Shown here in pieces: positions 44,409-53,554 of a stretch of DNA of 64,000 nucleotides (its first letter is position 1; each line of letters starts with the position of its first letter). The notes under the pieces are model-generated. The model was not told the origin of the DNA and ran no database searches. It saw nothing but the letters and a program-made list of their open reading frames with translations. The translations under genes were made by a program, and so were the position numbers. Where the stretch lies: positions 898,678 to 962,677 of the forward strand of contig NZ_FNIF01000001.1 in assembly GCF_900103825.1 (NCBI RefSeq), in the 5' to 3' direction. The stretch is from Paenibacillus sp. yr247 (lineage in GTDB: Bacteria; Bacillota; Bacilli; Paenibacillales; NBRC-103111).

Positions 44409-45649
44409 ATGGTTCCTATTCCTGCTAAGCGCGTCTTTGCCATTGCATTACCAGCGATTGGTGAAGCTTATTTACAAAGCCTCTTGGGCGTGGTTGACTC
44501 ATTTTTTATTGCGAGACTCGGACTGCTTGCCATAAACGCCGTTGGAGTGACAAATATTTATAGCATGACGTACCTTGGCGTCTTTACTGCTGTTTCAACA
44601 GCAATATCGGTTTATTTATCCCGAGCCGTTGGTGCTAAGAACTTGGAACAAGGACGTTCTGCTGTTTGGCATGGTTTCGTGGTTGCTTTTGTTATTGGTT
44701 TATTGGTCGCAATGGGTCGATCATTTTTGCTGTACCTCTTTTACACGTAATGGGGGCTTATGGAGAACTGCAAGAGATAGCTTTACCTTATTTCCGTATC
44801 GTGCTAGGTATTTCCCCGCTGATAGCATTGTTCACTGCTCAATCGGCAGCGTTTCGCGCCACAGGAGATACGAGAACTCCTCTTAACGTCGGACTAGAAA
44901 TGAAAGTGACGTTATTTTTAACTACGTTCTGATTTTTGGAATTGGATTTATATCTGTCTTTGGTTTAGCAGGTGCAGCAGGGGCTATGGTGCTTGCTCGT
45001 CTGTATGCGTCTTACGTCTATGGCGGAAGTCAAGGAACATCGAAGCAATTTCGTTACTTAAAGAAGATCTTAAAATACAGGCATTATTCTTATTAAACAT
45101 GTTGAAATTCGCTATTCCTGTGTCCTTTGAACGATTGTCCATGAGACTTGGACAAGTTGTGTATTTTGGTCTCATTGTAAGAATGGGTGTTGATGTATAT
45201 GCCGCACATAATATTGCAGGGACATTGACTGTTTTCGCTTCAACTATTGGTTCAGGATTTGCTATTGCAGCCAGCGTAACTATAGGTCAGGCAATCGGAA
45301 GCAAAAATAATTCTGATGTACAATCCTACAGACGATGGAGCTATTCCAATCTTCTGTTTCTATGACGTTGTTAACCGCCTTGATTTGTGTTTTTTCGCCT
45401 TGGATTGGTTCATTGTTTACGGATAACAGTCATGTGATTCACTTGTTGTTGATTGTGCTTGCTATTGACACGCTTTCACAACCGTTTTTAGCATCCTCTT
45501 TAGTGGATACTTCAGCCATCCAAGCAGGAGGTAACAGCAAATATCCTATGATTGTAACAACACTTGGTATCTGGGGGGGTCGTACGCTTGGCGTTTATAT
45601 CTTTACTTGGCACTTGGGTTTATGCGCTATAGGAAAAGACAAAAATTAA
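44409..45649 (+). pseudogene. MATE family efflux transporter with multiple frameshifts
   Basis: Consecutive frames give a whole MATE protein in pieces: ALPAIGEAYLQSLLGVVDSF (44440), YGELQEIALPYFRIVLGISP (44760), FGLAGAAGAMVLARLYASYV (44960), FAIPVSFERLSMRLGQVVYF (45105) and TDNSHVIHLLLIVLAIDTLS (45420). At least four shifts separate them. The intact protein would have 12 helices and export cationic drugs with Na+ or H+. It is clearly non-functional unless the assembly has errors. Confidence 0.85.
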
Positions 45650-45760
45650 TTATGCTCCCTAAATGATGTAGCGGATTTAGAAGTTTGCACTATGCATTAG
45701 TGCCTATATTGATTTATTTAAGAAAGTTTGAGAGGCAATCAAGCACTATATTAACTACTT

Positions 45761-45797
45761 AAAGCCATTCGAGTCAGAAGCTGCTCGAATGGCTTTT
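45761..45797 (+). terminator. Rho-independent terminator
   Basis: AAAGCCATTCGAG and CTCGAATGGCTTTT pair with a short loop. Confidence 0.75.
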
Positions 45798-45871
45798 AAT
45801 GATTCAAATGTCCAACATCTGGATAATTAGTTTCATAGTATGATATATATTGATGGAAAGGGGGAGAAAGT

Positions 45872-45953
45872 ATGAGCTACACAAGGTCTTCATACTTTAA
45901 CTGCTACGATCTTGGTTCTATCTATTTCACATTGTTTCAACCATTTCTTATGA
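45872..45953 (+). pseudogene. YjcZ-like mini-protein, frameshifted
   Basis: AAAGGGGGAGAAAGTATGAG matches the start of the peptide at 33976. One frame then reads GLHTLTATILVLSI before stopping. A base change between the ATG and GLHT has broken the frame. Confidence 0.6.
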
Positions 45954-46140
45954 AGCAGGCTATTACGCCTAATGTATAGGTCTAATAGATGGCAGCCGCT
46001 GTATTAAAAAACGCGGGGCATCTTTACCTTTTTGGGGGTCTTAAAGAGGAACGGGAGACTCCTCAATTGCCAACAAATGTGTCACCTAGAATTATGAAAA
46101 ATGAATGAAGCCCGATTGGACGGGCTTATGAACATAAAAT

Positions 46141-46281
46141 TTACGGTAAGACCTTAAAGTGAAAAAAACCATGATTTGCATTTGGAAAATTGGGTAAATG
46201 CCGTGCGCACCTAGGGCTCCTCCCCATAGACTGTTGTTGTGAGTCAAACATCATTATGAACATGCTTTTTATATTCGCCAT
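46141..46281 (-). pseudogene. Degenerate coding relic, paralogue of 1933-2073
   Basis: The minus strand reads FIMMFDSQQQSMGRSPRC, then ARHLPNF and an unrelated tail. It shares MFDSQQQSM and C.RHLP.F with the relic at 1933, in the same divergent position relative to the paralogous gene. Confidence 0.35.
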
Positions 46282-46296
46282 AAAGGAGCGAGACGA

Positions 46297-46554
46297 ATGG
46301 CTAAAGAGTATAATTTAAGTACATCAAGAAGAGTGCCTTTGAAAACACAAAGAAGAATTAAAAATATTTCCACGGGATTAGTTGGTAGAATTGTTGTTGT
46401 TCAAACTTTATTCGGCACTTTTATAGGATGTTTACGAAGTATAGGGTTATCCACCATTCGGTTACGGGTTTTTAGCGGAATTGACAGAGTATTTATTACG
46501 ATTCGAATTCCGATTGGTATCATCCTAGATATTTTCCGTTTTCCATGTCCATGA
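46297..46554 (+). CDS. LSm-like small hydrophobic protein, paralogue of 2177-2434
   Basis: This is an 85-residue protein beginning AKEYNLSTSRRVPLKTQRRI and continuing GLVGRIVVVQTLFGTFIGCL, then FITIRIPIGIILDIFRFPCP. It is highly similar to the protein at 2177 and of equal length, with AAAGGAG before the ATG. The shared FPCP end and the divergent relic upstream show that about 400 bp was duplicated. The fold is probably a small beta-barrel. The role is unknown. Confidence 0.7.
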   Translation: MAKEYNLSTSRRVPLKTQRRIKNISTGLVGRIVVVQTLFGTFIGCLRSIGLSTIRLRVFSGIDRVFITIRIPIGIILDIFRFPCP

Positions 46555-46590
46555 TATTAACAGGCTGAATCTCGCTTTCGAACTCGAAAA

Positions 46591-46624
46591 AAAAGAGCCG
46601 TGGCGGGTCATACCCTCGGCTCTC
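46591..46624. terminator. Bidirectional terminator
   Basis: AAAAGAGCCG...CGGCTCTC lies between convergent genes with A's on the left. Confidence 0.65.
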
Positions 46625-46640
46625 AAGCATCTTTGCCAGG

Positions 46641-47129
46641 TCAACGTTGTTGTGTGCCAGTGTAAGAGTAAGGCGGCATTTGTTGCCCTGGGTACATATG
46701 GGAAGGTGTTCCTGTATAGGGCATCGTTTGTTGTGTCGGGTACATCGGTGAGGGAGCGCCAGTTTCAGGTGCTTCTTGTTCCAGATACATCTTATGACAA
46801 TACATCTTATCCATACGTGGAATATAAATAATGCTCCCCGGTGCTAAGACATTAAGATTTTGAATATGCGGGTTCACTACCTCAAGAATCGGCCCAGGAA
46901 CATTGTACGTCTGAGCCAGCTTCCCCATCGTATCTCCATCTTTAATTGTATGCTGAGAAAAATAAGTGCCATCACGGTCGTCTTCCCCTCTAAAAAACGG
47001 AAAGAAAAAAGGTGAAAGGAAGAAAAATGGAATAAATCTGCGGCGTGGGAAAATAAAAGGATTAACAAAAGGAGTAAAAAACGGGTTAAAGAAAGTTGGC
47101 TGTCCAAAACCACCAAAAGCACGTTCCAT
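46641..47129 (-). CDS. LysM-domain protein (spore-type)
   Basis: This is a 162-residue protein. The first 50 residues are rich in Phe and Pro (FFNPFFTPFVNPFIFPRRRF). Residues 58-103 are one LysM domain (HTIKDGDTMGKLAQTYNVPG and LAPGSIIYIPR). The tail has repeats of YP-QQ-PYTGTPS. LysM binds peptidoglycan or other N-acetylglucosamine polymers. Such single-LysM proteins are common in spore coats or cortex-binding factors. No Sec signal is evident. The Phe-rich head resembles hydrophobic coat proteins. Confidence 0.8.
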   Translation of the reverse strand: MERAFGGFGQPTFFNPFFTPFVNPFIFPRRRFIPFFFLSPFFFPFFRGEDDRDGTYFSQHTIKDGDTMGKLAQTYNVPGPILEVVNPHIQNLNVLAPGSIIYIPRMDKMYCHKMYLEQEAPETGAPSPMYPTQQTMPYTGTPSHMYPGQQMPPYSYTGTQQR

Positions 47130-47263
47130 ATGTGTTGCCCTCCAGTAATGATAAATTAGTCATTTGACCATGGTATTATATGGTGATTTGTCATAACAGG
47201 TTCGTAGTTAGATGAAAATATGGGCTCATTTGCCGTGGTCGGAGGACCTTGGTTTTGAACGAG

Positions 47264-47507
47264 ACACGGACAACTTTTATTAAGAATGCATTAGCTTTTG
47301 CTGAAGAGAAGCTCGAGGAAATTGTTGCGATCACAAGAGCAGTCAATGACACCTTTTTCCTCAGATCCAAGCTACTGTGAATTTCATGACATTATTGATT
47401 CCATTCGTGCTTTGGATGCATACGTAATTTCCATCGAAACTTCACGCAGCCATGGCGAATTAATCCAGAGTTTCGAGGATCATACTTATGAAAAATTTTT
47501 AATATGA
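47264..47507 (+). pseudogene. metE (cobalamin-independent methionine synthase) relic
   Basis: Residues [20 protein letters not shown] resemble the central part of MetE. After a frame change the sequence [20 protein letters not shown], then [16 protein letters not shown], is the unmistakable catalytic-domain block of MetE (M.YCEF..I.DSI.ALDADVI.IETSRS). The parts between and after it are missing. Confidence 0.8.
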
Positions 47508-47611
47508 TCGATAGACAAATAATAAATAAGCAAAAATACTCAGAGAGTTTATGGAGAATCTAACAAAATAGAATATCGTTTTACGACACACTGAAAAGAA
47601 GGGGTGAAACG

Positions 47612-47652
47612 AAGCAGTCTAAAACTTTGTAATCCAGTTTTAGACTGCTTTT
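47612..47652 (+). terminator. Rho-independent terminator
   Basis: AAGCAGTCTAAAACT and AGTTTTAGACTGCTT form a 15-bp stem, followed by TTG. Confidence 0.75.
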
Positions 47653-47683
47653 GTTATGCAAAGATTCTTCGGTTTATTTTGTC

Positions 47684-47725
47684 CCTAACCTCCAGGTAAC
47701 CAAGTAAACAAGAAGTGCGTACTTT
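47684..47725. promoter_or_regulatory. Second pair of operator-like palindromes
   Basis: CCTAACCTCCAGGTAAC and AAGTGCGTACTTT match the blocks before the aldo/keto reductase at 3716. This links the two reductase genes to one regulator. Confidence 0.45.
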
Positions 47726-47802
47726 ACAGGTTTCTGACCGGTATACTAAGATCTATTTAGATCACGGTACTACCACTTAACAAAATTGGAGGTATAAATG
47801 TG

Positions 47803-48750
47803 ATGAATTATAGGAAATTTGGCAAATTAAACTTTGATGTATCGGAAGTAGGATTCGGTGCATGGGCTATTGGCGGTGATGCTTGGGGCCCGGTGGAAGC
47901 TGCCACTTCGATTGCAGCGATGGAGAAAGCACTTGATTTGGGAGTAAATTTCATTGATACAGCCGATGTTTATGGTTCGGGGCACAGCGAAACGTTGGTC
48001 GCTAAAGTCATAAAAGGCAGAAGAGATCAGGTTGTAGTATCTACAAAGGGCGGATTGATGGGACACCATCGGGACCCAAAACGAGAGCCTGTCTATGATC
48101 GGCCCGAGAAGATTATTGAGGCATGCGATGCAAGCCTGCGCCGGCTCGAAACCGATTACATCGATGTTTACTTTTGCCATCTTTGGTGGGATAAATATGA
48201 GGAAACCGAAGCATTTATCCGGGCTTTCGAAAAATTAAAGCAAGACGGAAAAGTTAGAGCAGTAGGTGTCTCTACCGAAAATTTTGACTATATCAAGCAT
48301 TTCAACCGTGAGGGTGGGATCGACACCGTTCAGTTGGACTACAGCATACTCAATCGTTCAACGGAGAAGGAAGTCCTACCTTATTTGCAGGAGAATGGAA
48401 TCGCCGTTGTTGTTCGCGGGCCGCTCCGAATGGGATTATTAACCGGAAAGTTCAACCTGGAAACAACGTTCCCGGAGGGCGATGTCCGAAAAAATTGGCC
48501 AAACGAGCAATGGTTCAAGGACAACTTGAACAAAGTGGAGCGTTTGCGTATTTTAGAAAAAGCGAATCAAACTATGGGACAGGCTGCGCTGCGTTTTGTA
48601 TTATCCCATCCTGCCGTTTCCGTAGCCATTCCTGGTGCCAAAACGCCTGCTCAAGTTGCGGACAATGTGGAAGCTTCAGTAAGGCCTCTGCTTTCCGAAG
48701 AGGAGTATAAATTAATTGATCAGTTTTCTCCATCACCGGCTTTAATCTAA
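47803..48750 (+). CDS. Aldo/keto reductase
   Basis: This is a 315-residue NADPH oxidoreductase with DLGVNFIDTADVYGSGHSE (catalytic Asp, Tyr), VVVSTKGGLMG (Lys), DYIDVYFCHLWW (His) and VSVAIPGAKTPAQV. GGAGG lies nine nt before the ATG. It is followed closely by an epimerase gene and by a fragment of the other reductase family member. Its identity to the reductase at 3716 is low overall, so the two are not a recent duplication. Confidence 0.92.
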   Translation: MNYRKFGKLNFDVSEVGFGAWAIGGDAWGPVEAATSIAAMEKALDLGVNFIDTADVYGSGHSETLVAKVIKGRRDQVVVSTKGGLMGHHRDPKREPVYDRPEKIIEACDASLRRLETDYIDVYFCHLWWDKYEETEAFIRAFEKLKQDGKVRAVGVSTENFDYIKHFNREGGIDTVQLDYSILNRSTEKEVLPYLQENGIAVVVRGPLRMGLLTGKFNLETTFPEGDVRKNWPNEQWFKDNLNKVERLRILEKANQTMGQAALRFVLSHPAVSVAIPGAKTPAQVADNVEASVRPLLSEEEYKLIDQFSPSPALI

Positions 48751-48791
48751 ATCGAAGGAGAAAGACTTTATCCGTAGAAAGGAAGTGCATG

Positions 48792-49708
48792 ATGAAAGTA
48801 CTAATAACCGGCGCAGGCGGAAATCTGGGTCGAGTTCTCGCACCCGCTTTGTCGGAAAGAGGGCACGAACCGATCATGATGGATTACCGCAGCATAGAAA
48901 CCTCATATCCGTTTATCCAAGGGGATATAACCAACCAAACGGATGTTTTGAATGCTTGTGAAGGCGTGGATGCAATCGTTCATGCAGCCGCTCTGCATGG
49001 GATCCATCTCTCGAAATATAAGCGGGATGATTTTTGGAGTCTTAATGTACAAGGGACCTATAACGTCTATGAAGCGGCCAGGCAAAAAGGAGTATCTAAA
49101 GTCTTATTATGCAGCACAATGGGCGTTTATGGCGAAAGTATTCGTGAAGTTCCGGATAGCTTCGCTGAGGTGACGGAAAATCTTCCTCTGCTGGCAGGTG
49201 ATTTTTACGGGGAAAGTAAAGTGTTGTGCGAGCAAATCGCACAATTTTACAGCCGAAAGGACACATTCAGTCGATCGCTTACCGTCTTGGTATGTTTGTT
49301 CCCGAAAGCTTTATAAATTATGGGATCCGTTTGCTGAAGGGCGGAGTGGATGACCGTGATGTGGCGCAAGCTTTCATGCTTGGACTGGAAAACACCGCGA
49401 TTGATTTTGATGCCTTCAACATTATGGCAGACATTCCTTTTTCGGAGAATGAGTTTGCCAGATGGCGAAAAGAACCTTTGGCGCTTGTAGAGGAGCGTTT
49501 TCTCGGCTTTGCCGAACTAATGGTGCAGCACGATGAAGACCCGGAAAATCTTTTGCGGAAGTGGGGCTACACCTATTGGTCGATTGATAAGGCAAAAGAA
49601 AGGTTAGGATACAAACCGAATTATAACTTTCCTGAGTTTTATGCTGCTTGTAAAGAAGGTAATGTTAACCATTATCCTTATGCTAATCTGCCTTGGTGGG
49701 GAATGTAA
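48792..49708 (+). pseudogene. NAD-dependent epimerase/dehydratase with one frameshift
   Basis: The first part has the Rossmann motif VLITGAGGNLGRVLAPALSE, AIVHAAALHG, VQGTYNVYEAARQKGVSKVL and the YGESKVLCEQ catalytic region. Near 49265 the frame shifts and the rest continues IAYRLGMFVPESFINYGIRL to RLGYKPNYNFPEFYAA. A single base change would restore a protein of about 305 residues, so this could also be a sequencing error. The gene is co-directional with the aldo/keto reductase, 40 nt apart. Confidence 0.8.
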
Positions 49709-49735
49709 TCGAAAAAATTACTGGAGGAGATACAG

Positions 49736-49795
49736 ATGAAATACAGCTACTTGGGACGTTCCGGTTTAAAAGTAAGCAAATTGTGCCTTGCGGTC
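49736..49795 (+). pseudogene. 5' fragment of an aldo/keto reductase
   Basis: CTGGAGGAGATACAG is followed by an ATG and 18 codons (KYSYLGRSGLKVSKLCL) that match the start of the gene at 3716 almost base for base. The match then breaks off. This is the stub of a former third gene in the cluster. Confidence 0.8.
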
Positions 49796-49880
49796 TTCAA
49801 TAGATTCTGTTTTCCTATCAAGAGAAAGGCTGGGAATGGGAGATTCGGCTTTTGCCATTCATAAATCACTTCATAAATTC

Positions 49881-49911
49881 TTGACTTAAAGTATACTTTA
49901 AGGTGTAAGAT
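49881..49911 (+). promoter_or_regulatory. MerR-type promoter with a perfect palindrome
   Basis: TTGACT and TAAGAT are separated by 19 nt. The spacer holds CTTAAAGTATACTTTAAG (49885-49902), a perfect 18-bp palindrome. A long spacer with a central dyad is the hallmark of MerR-family activation. It precedes the broken merR gene. Confidence 0.75.
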
Positions 49912-49999
49912 TCTAGAAACGGATACTTTCTCGATGTTAACAGGTTGTTGACTGCAAGTAAGGCTTGTTGAAAAACCATGTCAAAAGGGAGGTGTTTAT

Positions 50000-50388
50000 G
50001 TGGGATTTTCTATTAAAGAAGTTTCAGAAAAACTTGGGATTCCCCCATATACGATTCGATACTATGAAAAAGAAGGACTGCTCCCCGATATCTAAAGGGA
50101 TGAGCATGTGAACCGCGCTTTTAAGCAAAAAGATCTGGATTGGATCAAATTAATGACTTGTTTTCGTGTGACGGGTATGTCTGTAGCCGCTTTAAGAAAT
50201 ATTGTAAATTTAGCTGTTCAAGGCGATTCAACCATATCCGAGAGAAAAGCCATTCTCGAGAAAGGCAGATGGAGTTGGATGAAGCATTTGAAGCCGTAAA
50301 CTATAAGTTATCGAAATATGAATCAATTCAAAAAGGAAATATAGACGCTAAATCAGAATTTGACATGACATCCGATCAAGCCAATTAA
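50000..50388 (+). pseudogene. MerR family regulator, nonsense and frameshift
   Basis: A GTG after GGGAGGTG starts GFSIKEVSEKLGIPPYTIRY, then YEKEGLLPDI and a TAA. The same frame continues HVNRAFKQKDLDWIKLMTCF, then RVTGMSVAALRNIVNLA. Near 50265 a shift is needed for RQMELDEAFEAVNYKLSKYE. The intact protein would be about 130 residues, of the AdhR/YfmP type that activates aldehyde-response genes. It lies directly before the SDR gene. Confidence 0.85.
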
Positions 50389-50390
50389 AA

Positions 50391-50416
50391 AAACCGCAGC
50401 TTATGCGGACTTTTTT
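50391..50416 (+). terminator. Rho-independent terminator
   Basis: AACCGCAGCTTATGCGGACT followed by T's. Confidence 0.6.
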
Positions 50417-50473
50417 AACCCCAAGGGAAATTGGCAGATTAGCTTGTCAGACAACAAACGAATATACTTCTCA

Positions 50474-50504
50474 TTGCGTTAAAGTGAACTTTAAGGCGTT
50501 TAAT
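50474..50504 (+). promoter_or_regulatory. Second MerR-type promoter, upstream of the SDR gene
   Basis: TTGCGT and TTTAAT are spaced by 19 nt, with GTTAAAGTGAACTTTAAG (50478-50495) in between. It differs from the palindrome at 49885 at three positions, so both are likely sites of the same regulator. Confidence 0.7.
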
Positions 50505-50550
50505 GGTTTAGTGAATCCGATAACAAACTATGATCAGAGGAGACTACTTA

Positions 50551-51372
50551 ATGAAGAGGACCACATTAATTACCGGAACATCCTCTGGCCTTGGCCGCGA
50601 AGCTGTAAAGATGTTTGCTTCGAAAGGCTGGAATGTCATTGCGACCATGCGGGCACCTGAAAAAGAATCGGAACTGAACGAGCTACAAAATGTTATTGTC
50701 ACAAGGTTGGACGTGTTGGATCACGATAGTATAGCCACCGCTATTCAAAGGGGAATCGATCGTTTTGGTCAGATTGACACTTTAGTCAACAGTGCAGGTT
50801 ACGGTCAGTATGGATTGTTTGAAGCTGTCAGCCGCGAACAAATCATTAGCCAATATGAAACCAATGTATTTGGTCTGATGGATGTCATTCGTGCAATCCT
50901 CCCACATTTTAGAGCGAATAACGGAGGCACAATAATCAATATTAGTTCTTGCGGGGGACTCATTGGTCTTCCTACGATGTCCGTATACAGCAGCAGTAAA
51001 TTTGCACTTGAAGGCTTTTCTGAAGCTTTGTCATATGAACTTGCATCACAAAACATCTACGTAAAGCTTGTTGAACCGGGCGGCTTCCAAAGCAATTTTC
51101 ATCATGTCTCTGCTCAAATGAAAGCCACACCAGGTGAGTCTGAGCCGTATAACACATTCTTAATTCACACTGGCGCCTTGTTCGCTTCGCTTGTAGGCAG
51201 TCGAAGTACGACGTCTGAAGATGTCGCGAAGGTAGTTTACGAAGCTGCAACAGACGGCAAAAACCAGCTTCGTTATATCATTGCAGGCAATGTGGAATCA
51301 TTGGTGAAGGCTAGACAAGAGCTGAGCGATCAAGATTTTATCGATTTTATGCGCAGCAAACTAAACCAATAA
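50551..51372 (+). CDS. Short-chain dehydrogenase/reductase
   Basis: This is a 273-residue SDR. The cofactor loop is TLITGTSSGLGREAVKMFAS (TGxxxGxG). LVNSAGYG, the catalytic Ser in IINISSCGGL and the YSSSKFALEG motif (Tyr and Lys) are complete. The tail matches SDR-family oxidoreductases that act on retinol- or steroid-like and aldehyde substrates. AGAGGAGA precedes the ATG. A MerR-type promoter lies 50 nt upstream, but the regulator is broken, so expression may be locked low. Confidence 0.93.
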   Translation: MKRTTLITGTSSGLGREAVKMFASKGWNVIATMRAPEKESELNELQNVIVTRLDVLDHDSIATAIQRGIDRFGQIDTLVNSAGYGQYGLFEAVSREQIISQYETNVFGLMDVIRAILPHFRANNGGTIINISSCGGLIGLPTMSVYSSSKFALEGFSEALSYELASQNIYVKLVEPGGFQSNFHHVSAQMKATPGESEPYNTFLIHTGALFASLVGSRSTTSEDVAKVVYEAATDGKNQLRYIIAGNVESLVKARQELSDQDFIDFMRSKLNQ

Positions 51373-51437
51373 ATATTTTTTTGATTCTCCAGTTTACTTA
51401 GGAATCTCTTTAAACGTAAACGTCAATAGCCCCAGAC

Positions 51438-51730
51438 CTAGGTCACGTTCTCAATCGGCAAACGTTCCAGATCCGCTTCGTCCTTACCGGTCGATTTTCG
51501 GCGCTTGTAAGTTACTTGCTCCGTCGGCGGCTCTTGCCCGTAGATAGCTTTCTTATCTCGGTACTTTTTGCATTCTGGAAATGTCCAAGGATAAAGGCAC
51601 GGTAGTCGCCGATTGTATCCACCCGCATACGTTCCAGTGTTTCGAGAGGAATGACATTTTGAGGGGAGCGATCGTTATTTTCAAGGTGATGAAATCCTGC
51701 GAATGAGTGAGTATACGTTAGATAAACCAT
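51438..51730 (-). pseudogene. IS66-family TnpC fragment (probable)
   Basis: On the minus strand, IYGQEPPTEQVTYKRRKSTG, then KDEADLERLPIENVT and a stop, resembles the linker region of IS66 transposases (EE.TYKRRK.G.RE..L..LP.E...Y). The preceding 45 codons in another frame are unclear. No other IS66 parts are present. Confidence 0.45.
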
Positions 51731-51798
51731 TAAAACCGAGGGACGGGCAGGTTAGTTTAACATGCACTTTCTCAAACTTCATAAAATCTTCGTTATTT

Positions 51799-51978
51799 TT
51801 AACCTTTGAGGTAAAGAATAATAATAGCTAAAATTATTACTCCTATAATTAATAAAGAACCAATACCTGAGCTATACACAATGTATATTTTAATATGTAG
51901 GATTGCGTTCACAATAAGAACTATTAATAAGGAGATACACAAGGAAATGATTAGAGGCATTTTTTTATTTCTATTCAA
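51799..51978 (-). CDS. Small membrane protein (59 aa), hypothetical
   Basis: From a TTG at 51978 (AAAGGGG ten nt upstream) or the ATG at 51960, the peptide reads MPLIISLCISLLIVLIVNAI, then a second helix SSGIGSLLIIGVIILAIIIL ending YLKG. These two hydrophobic helices with a short polar turn form a typical small two-helix membrane protein. I recognise no family. Confidence 0.5.
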   Translation of the reverse strand: MNRNKKMPLIISLCISLLIVLIVNAILHIKIYIVYSSGIGSLLIIGVIILAIIILYLKG

Positions 51979-52325
51979 AGCAGCCAGCCCCTTTATAGAA
52001 TGTTATTTACACATTAAGGAATAGGAATTCAAACCATAAAAGGTATTAGAGATTAGTATAGAAATTTTTAAGTATAATGGCATCACTTTTATATATTTTA
52101 GTCCGTTATAAAACACTATGTTAACCACGTCTTGTATTATTATGGAAATAATAAAATATTTTCTTCAACTAAATTGCCCCGTTAGCCATCCATGTTTATT
52201 ATGTTGATTTTTCCTGCATTTTTAGGCATCATTACCTCATTTTTGAAAAATCGAATCTTAATGTATATCGTATTTGTTTGGTCGTTACCTTACGGTCTAT
52301 ATTTTTCTGTTGTATCAATACCAAG

Positions 52326-52650
52326 TTTGCATCTTGATCTTTATCAAGTAAATATCCCGCAAATTGATGCAGATGTATTTAGCGGATGGGGAAAATTAAG
52401 TTCTGGCACTCATTTTAATCAGTTGAGCACAGAAGAAAAAACGAAAGTAAGTCGTCTAGGTGAACTGGTAGACCAATTTGTTGCTGCAGATAAATATGTA
52501 TTTGTTAATCCAATGTGGAATTTTTCTTTCCCACCAGTTATGAAAGCATACATTGATTCTATATGCGTTGCGGGGAAAACCTTCAATAAAATAATAAGTA
52601 TCGGTAGGTTTTCAAAACAGGGATTTTTAAACAAAAGAAAGCACCATTAA
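52326..52650 (+). pseudogene. Truncated third azoreductase copy
   Basis: From [20 protein letters not shown] through [18 protein letters not shown] to SICVAGKTF the frame follows the azoreductases at 9.3-10.9 kb (about 80% of residues). The first ~48 residues are replaced by an unrelated hydrophobic run, and after KTF the frame is lost. It is more diverged than copies 1 and 2 are from each other. Confidence 0.85.
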
Positions 52651-52654
52651 TCAT

Positions 52655-53041
52655 TCAAGTGCTTTCTTTGAGAAGATTATTTATTGATTTTATTGGATTT
52701 GGTGGAATAACAGGAATAGGGCGGAGAGAGGCTACGATATTGCTGTGGGGTTCAATATGGATCTGCATGTTTGCACCGGCGGTCGCAAGCTCACCTGTAA
52801 TCCCGCTGAAGGTGTTTGGGAGGTCGAGGTTCGTCTGACCGAAGGTCGACGGTCCCTTGGTCGCCTCGATGAGTGCGTTCCAACGCGTGACGATTGGAAG
52901 AATTGGATCGTTGGGGTAGTGATTGAGCGCTGCAAGGTGCGTGGTCGTCGTCCCCACGACGATCGACGTCTGCGTGACGCCAGCAACGCTGTAGTTCAGC
53001 GCACCCGCGTTCCATGCGATAAGCGTGGCATTGAGGTTCAT
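52655..53041 (-). CDS. Hypothetical protein of GC-rich composition
   Basis: This is a 128-residue protein after an AAAGGAG site. It has no membrane segment and reads NATLIAWNAGALNYSVAGVT, LAALNHYPNDPILPIVTRWN and GITGELATAGANMQIHIEPH. I recognise no family. Its base composition is much richer in G and C than its AT-rich surroundings, so it probably came by transfer. A terminator hairpin (52640-52675) lies past its stop. Confidence 0.6.
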   Translation of the reverse strand: MNLNATLIAWNAGALNYSVAGVTQTSIVVGTTTTHLAALNHYPNDPILPIVTRWNALIEATKGPSTFGQTNLDLPNTFSGITGELATAGANMQIHIEPHSNIVASLRPIPVIPPNPIKSINNLLKEST

Positions 53042-53554
53042 ATTTGTTCTCCTTTACAATAAGATTCAATTTATCTTATGCTTGTTCAAGAAATCGGTAT
53101 GGATATTGTGTCAGTGTAAATGCAGATTTTCATAAAACGGGCTTGGAAGCAGTAGGTTATTAGGGCGACAATTTTTTAGCATCAGGTACTCACAACACCA
53201 AGATTATTGGAACAAAGCACTTAGAAGATTTTTAATTATTCGTGGTGCCTTGCGAGAGGCATGGTAGGCTAACGGTGAACGATAGTTGAAGAAAGCGCTC
53301 AAAGAAAGGGCCATCCCGCAAAGGATGGCCCAAAAACTTGCCGTTACAGTCAGCGCGGATAACATAGACATATAGTTTGCACATGTATCGGGCAAACGAA
53401 TAGACTCAAGTTTAGCAAGGAACCTATAAATGAGGGTTGAATAATCTTGGTTATAAATGACAGCATGGCATTTACATTTAAGGCAGCTGCTCAAAAACGT
53501 TTGCACCTCCATATTTTGGTACCCTTCATAAGGTGAATATGGAAGCTATTTGGC
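53042..53554. other. Intergenic region with a CTAACGG repeat
   Basis: A short coding-like relic (KTGLEAVGY, then FLASGTHNTKIIGTKHLEDF) lies at 53130-53235. A repeat copy (GCTAACGGTGAACGATAGTT) with a GGGCCATCC-CGCAAA-GGATGGCCC hairpin is at 53266-53337. A 102-codon minus-strand frame over the repeat is unlikely to be real. Confidence 0.4.

Noticed and set aside
45989..46108. 39-codon frame beginning MAAAVLKNAGHLY
   Set aside because: There is no ribosome binding site and no conservation visible within the window. I could not support it as a gene.
53204..53512. 102-codon minus-strand frame with CxxC
   Set aside because: It runs through a CTAACGG repeat and its hairpin. The composition looks random apart from that, so it is likely spurious.
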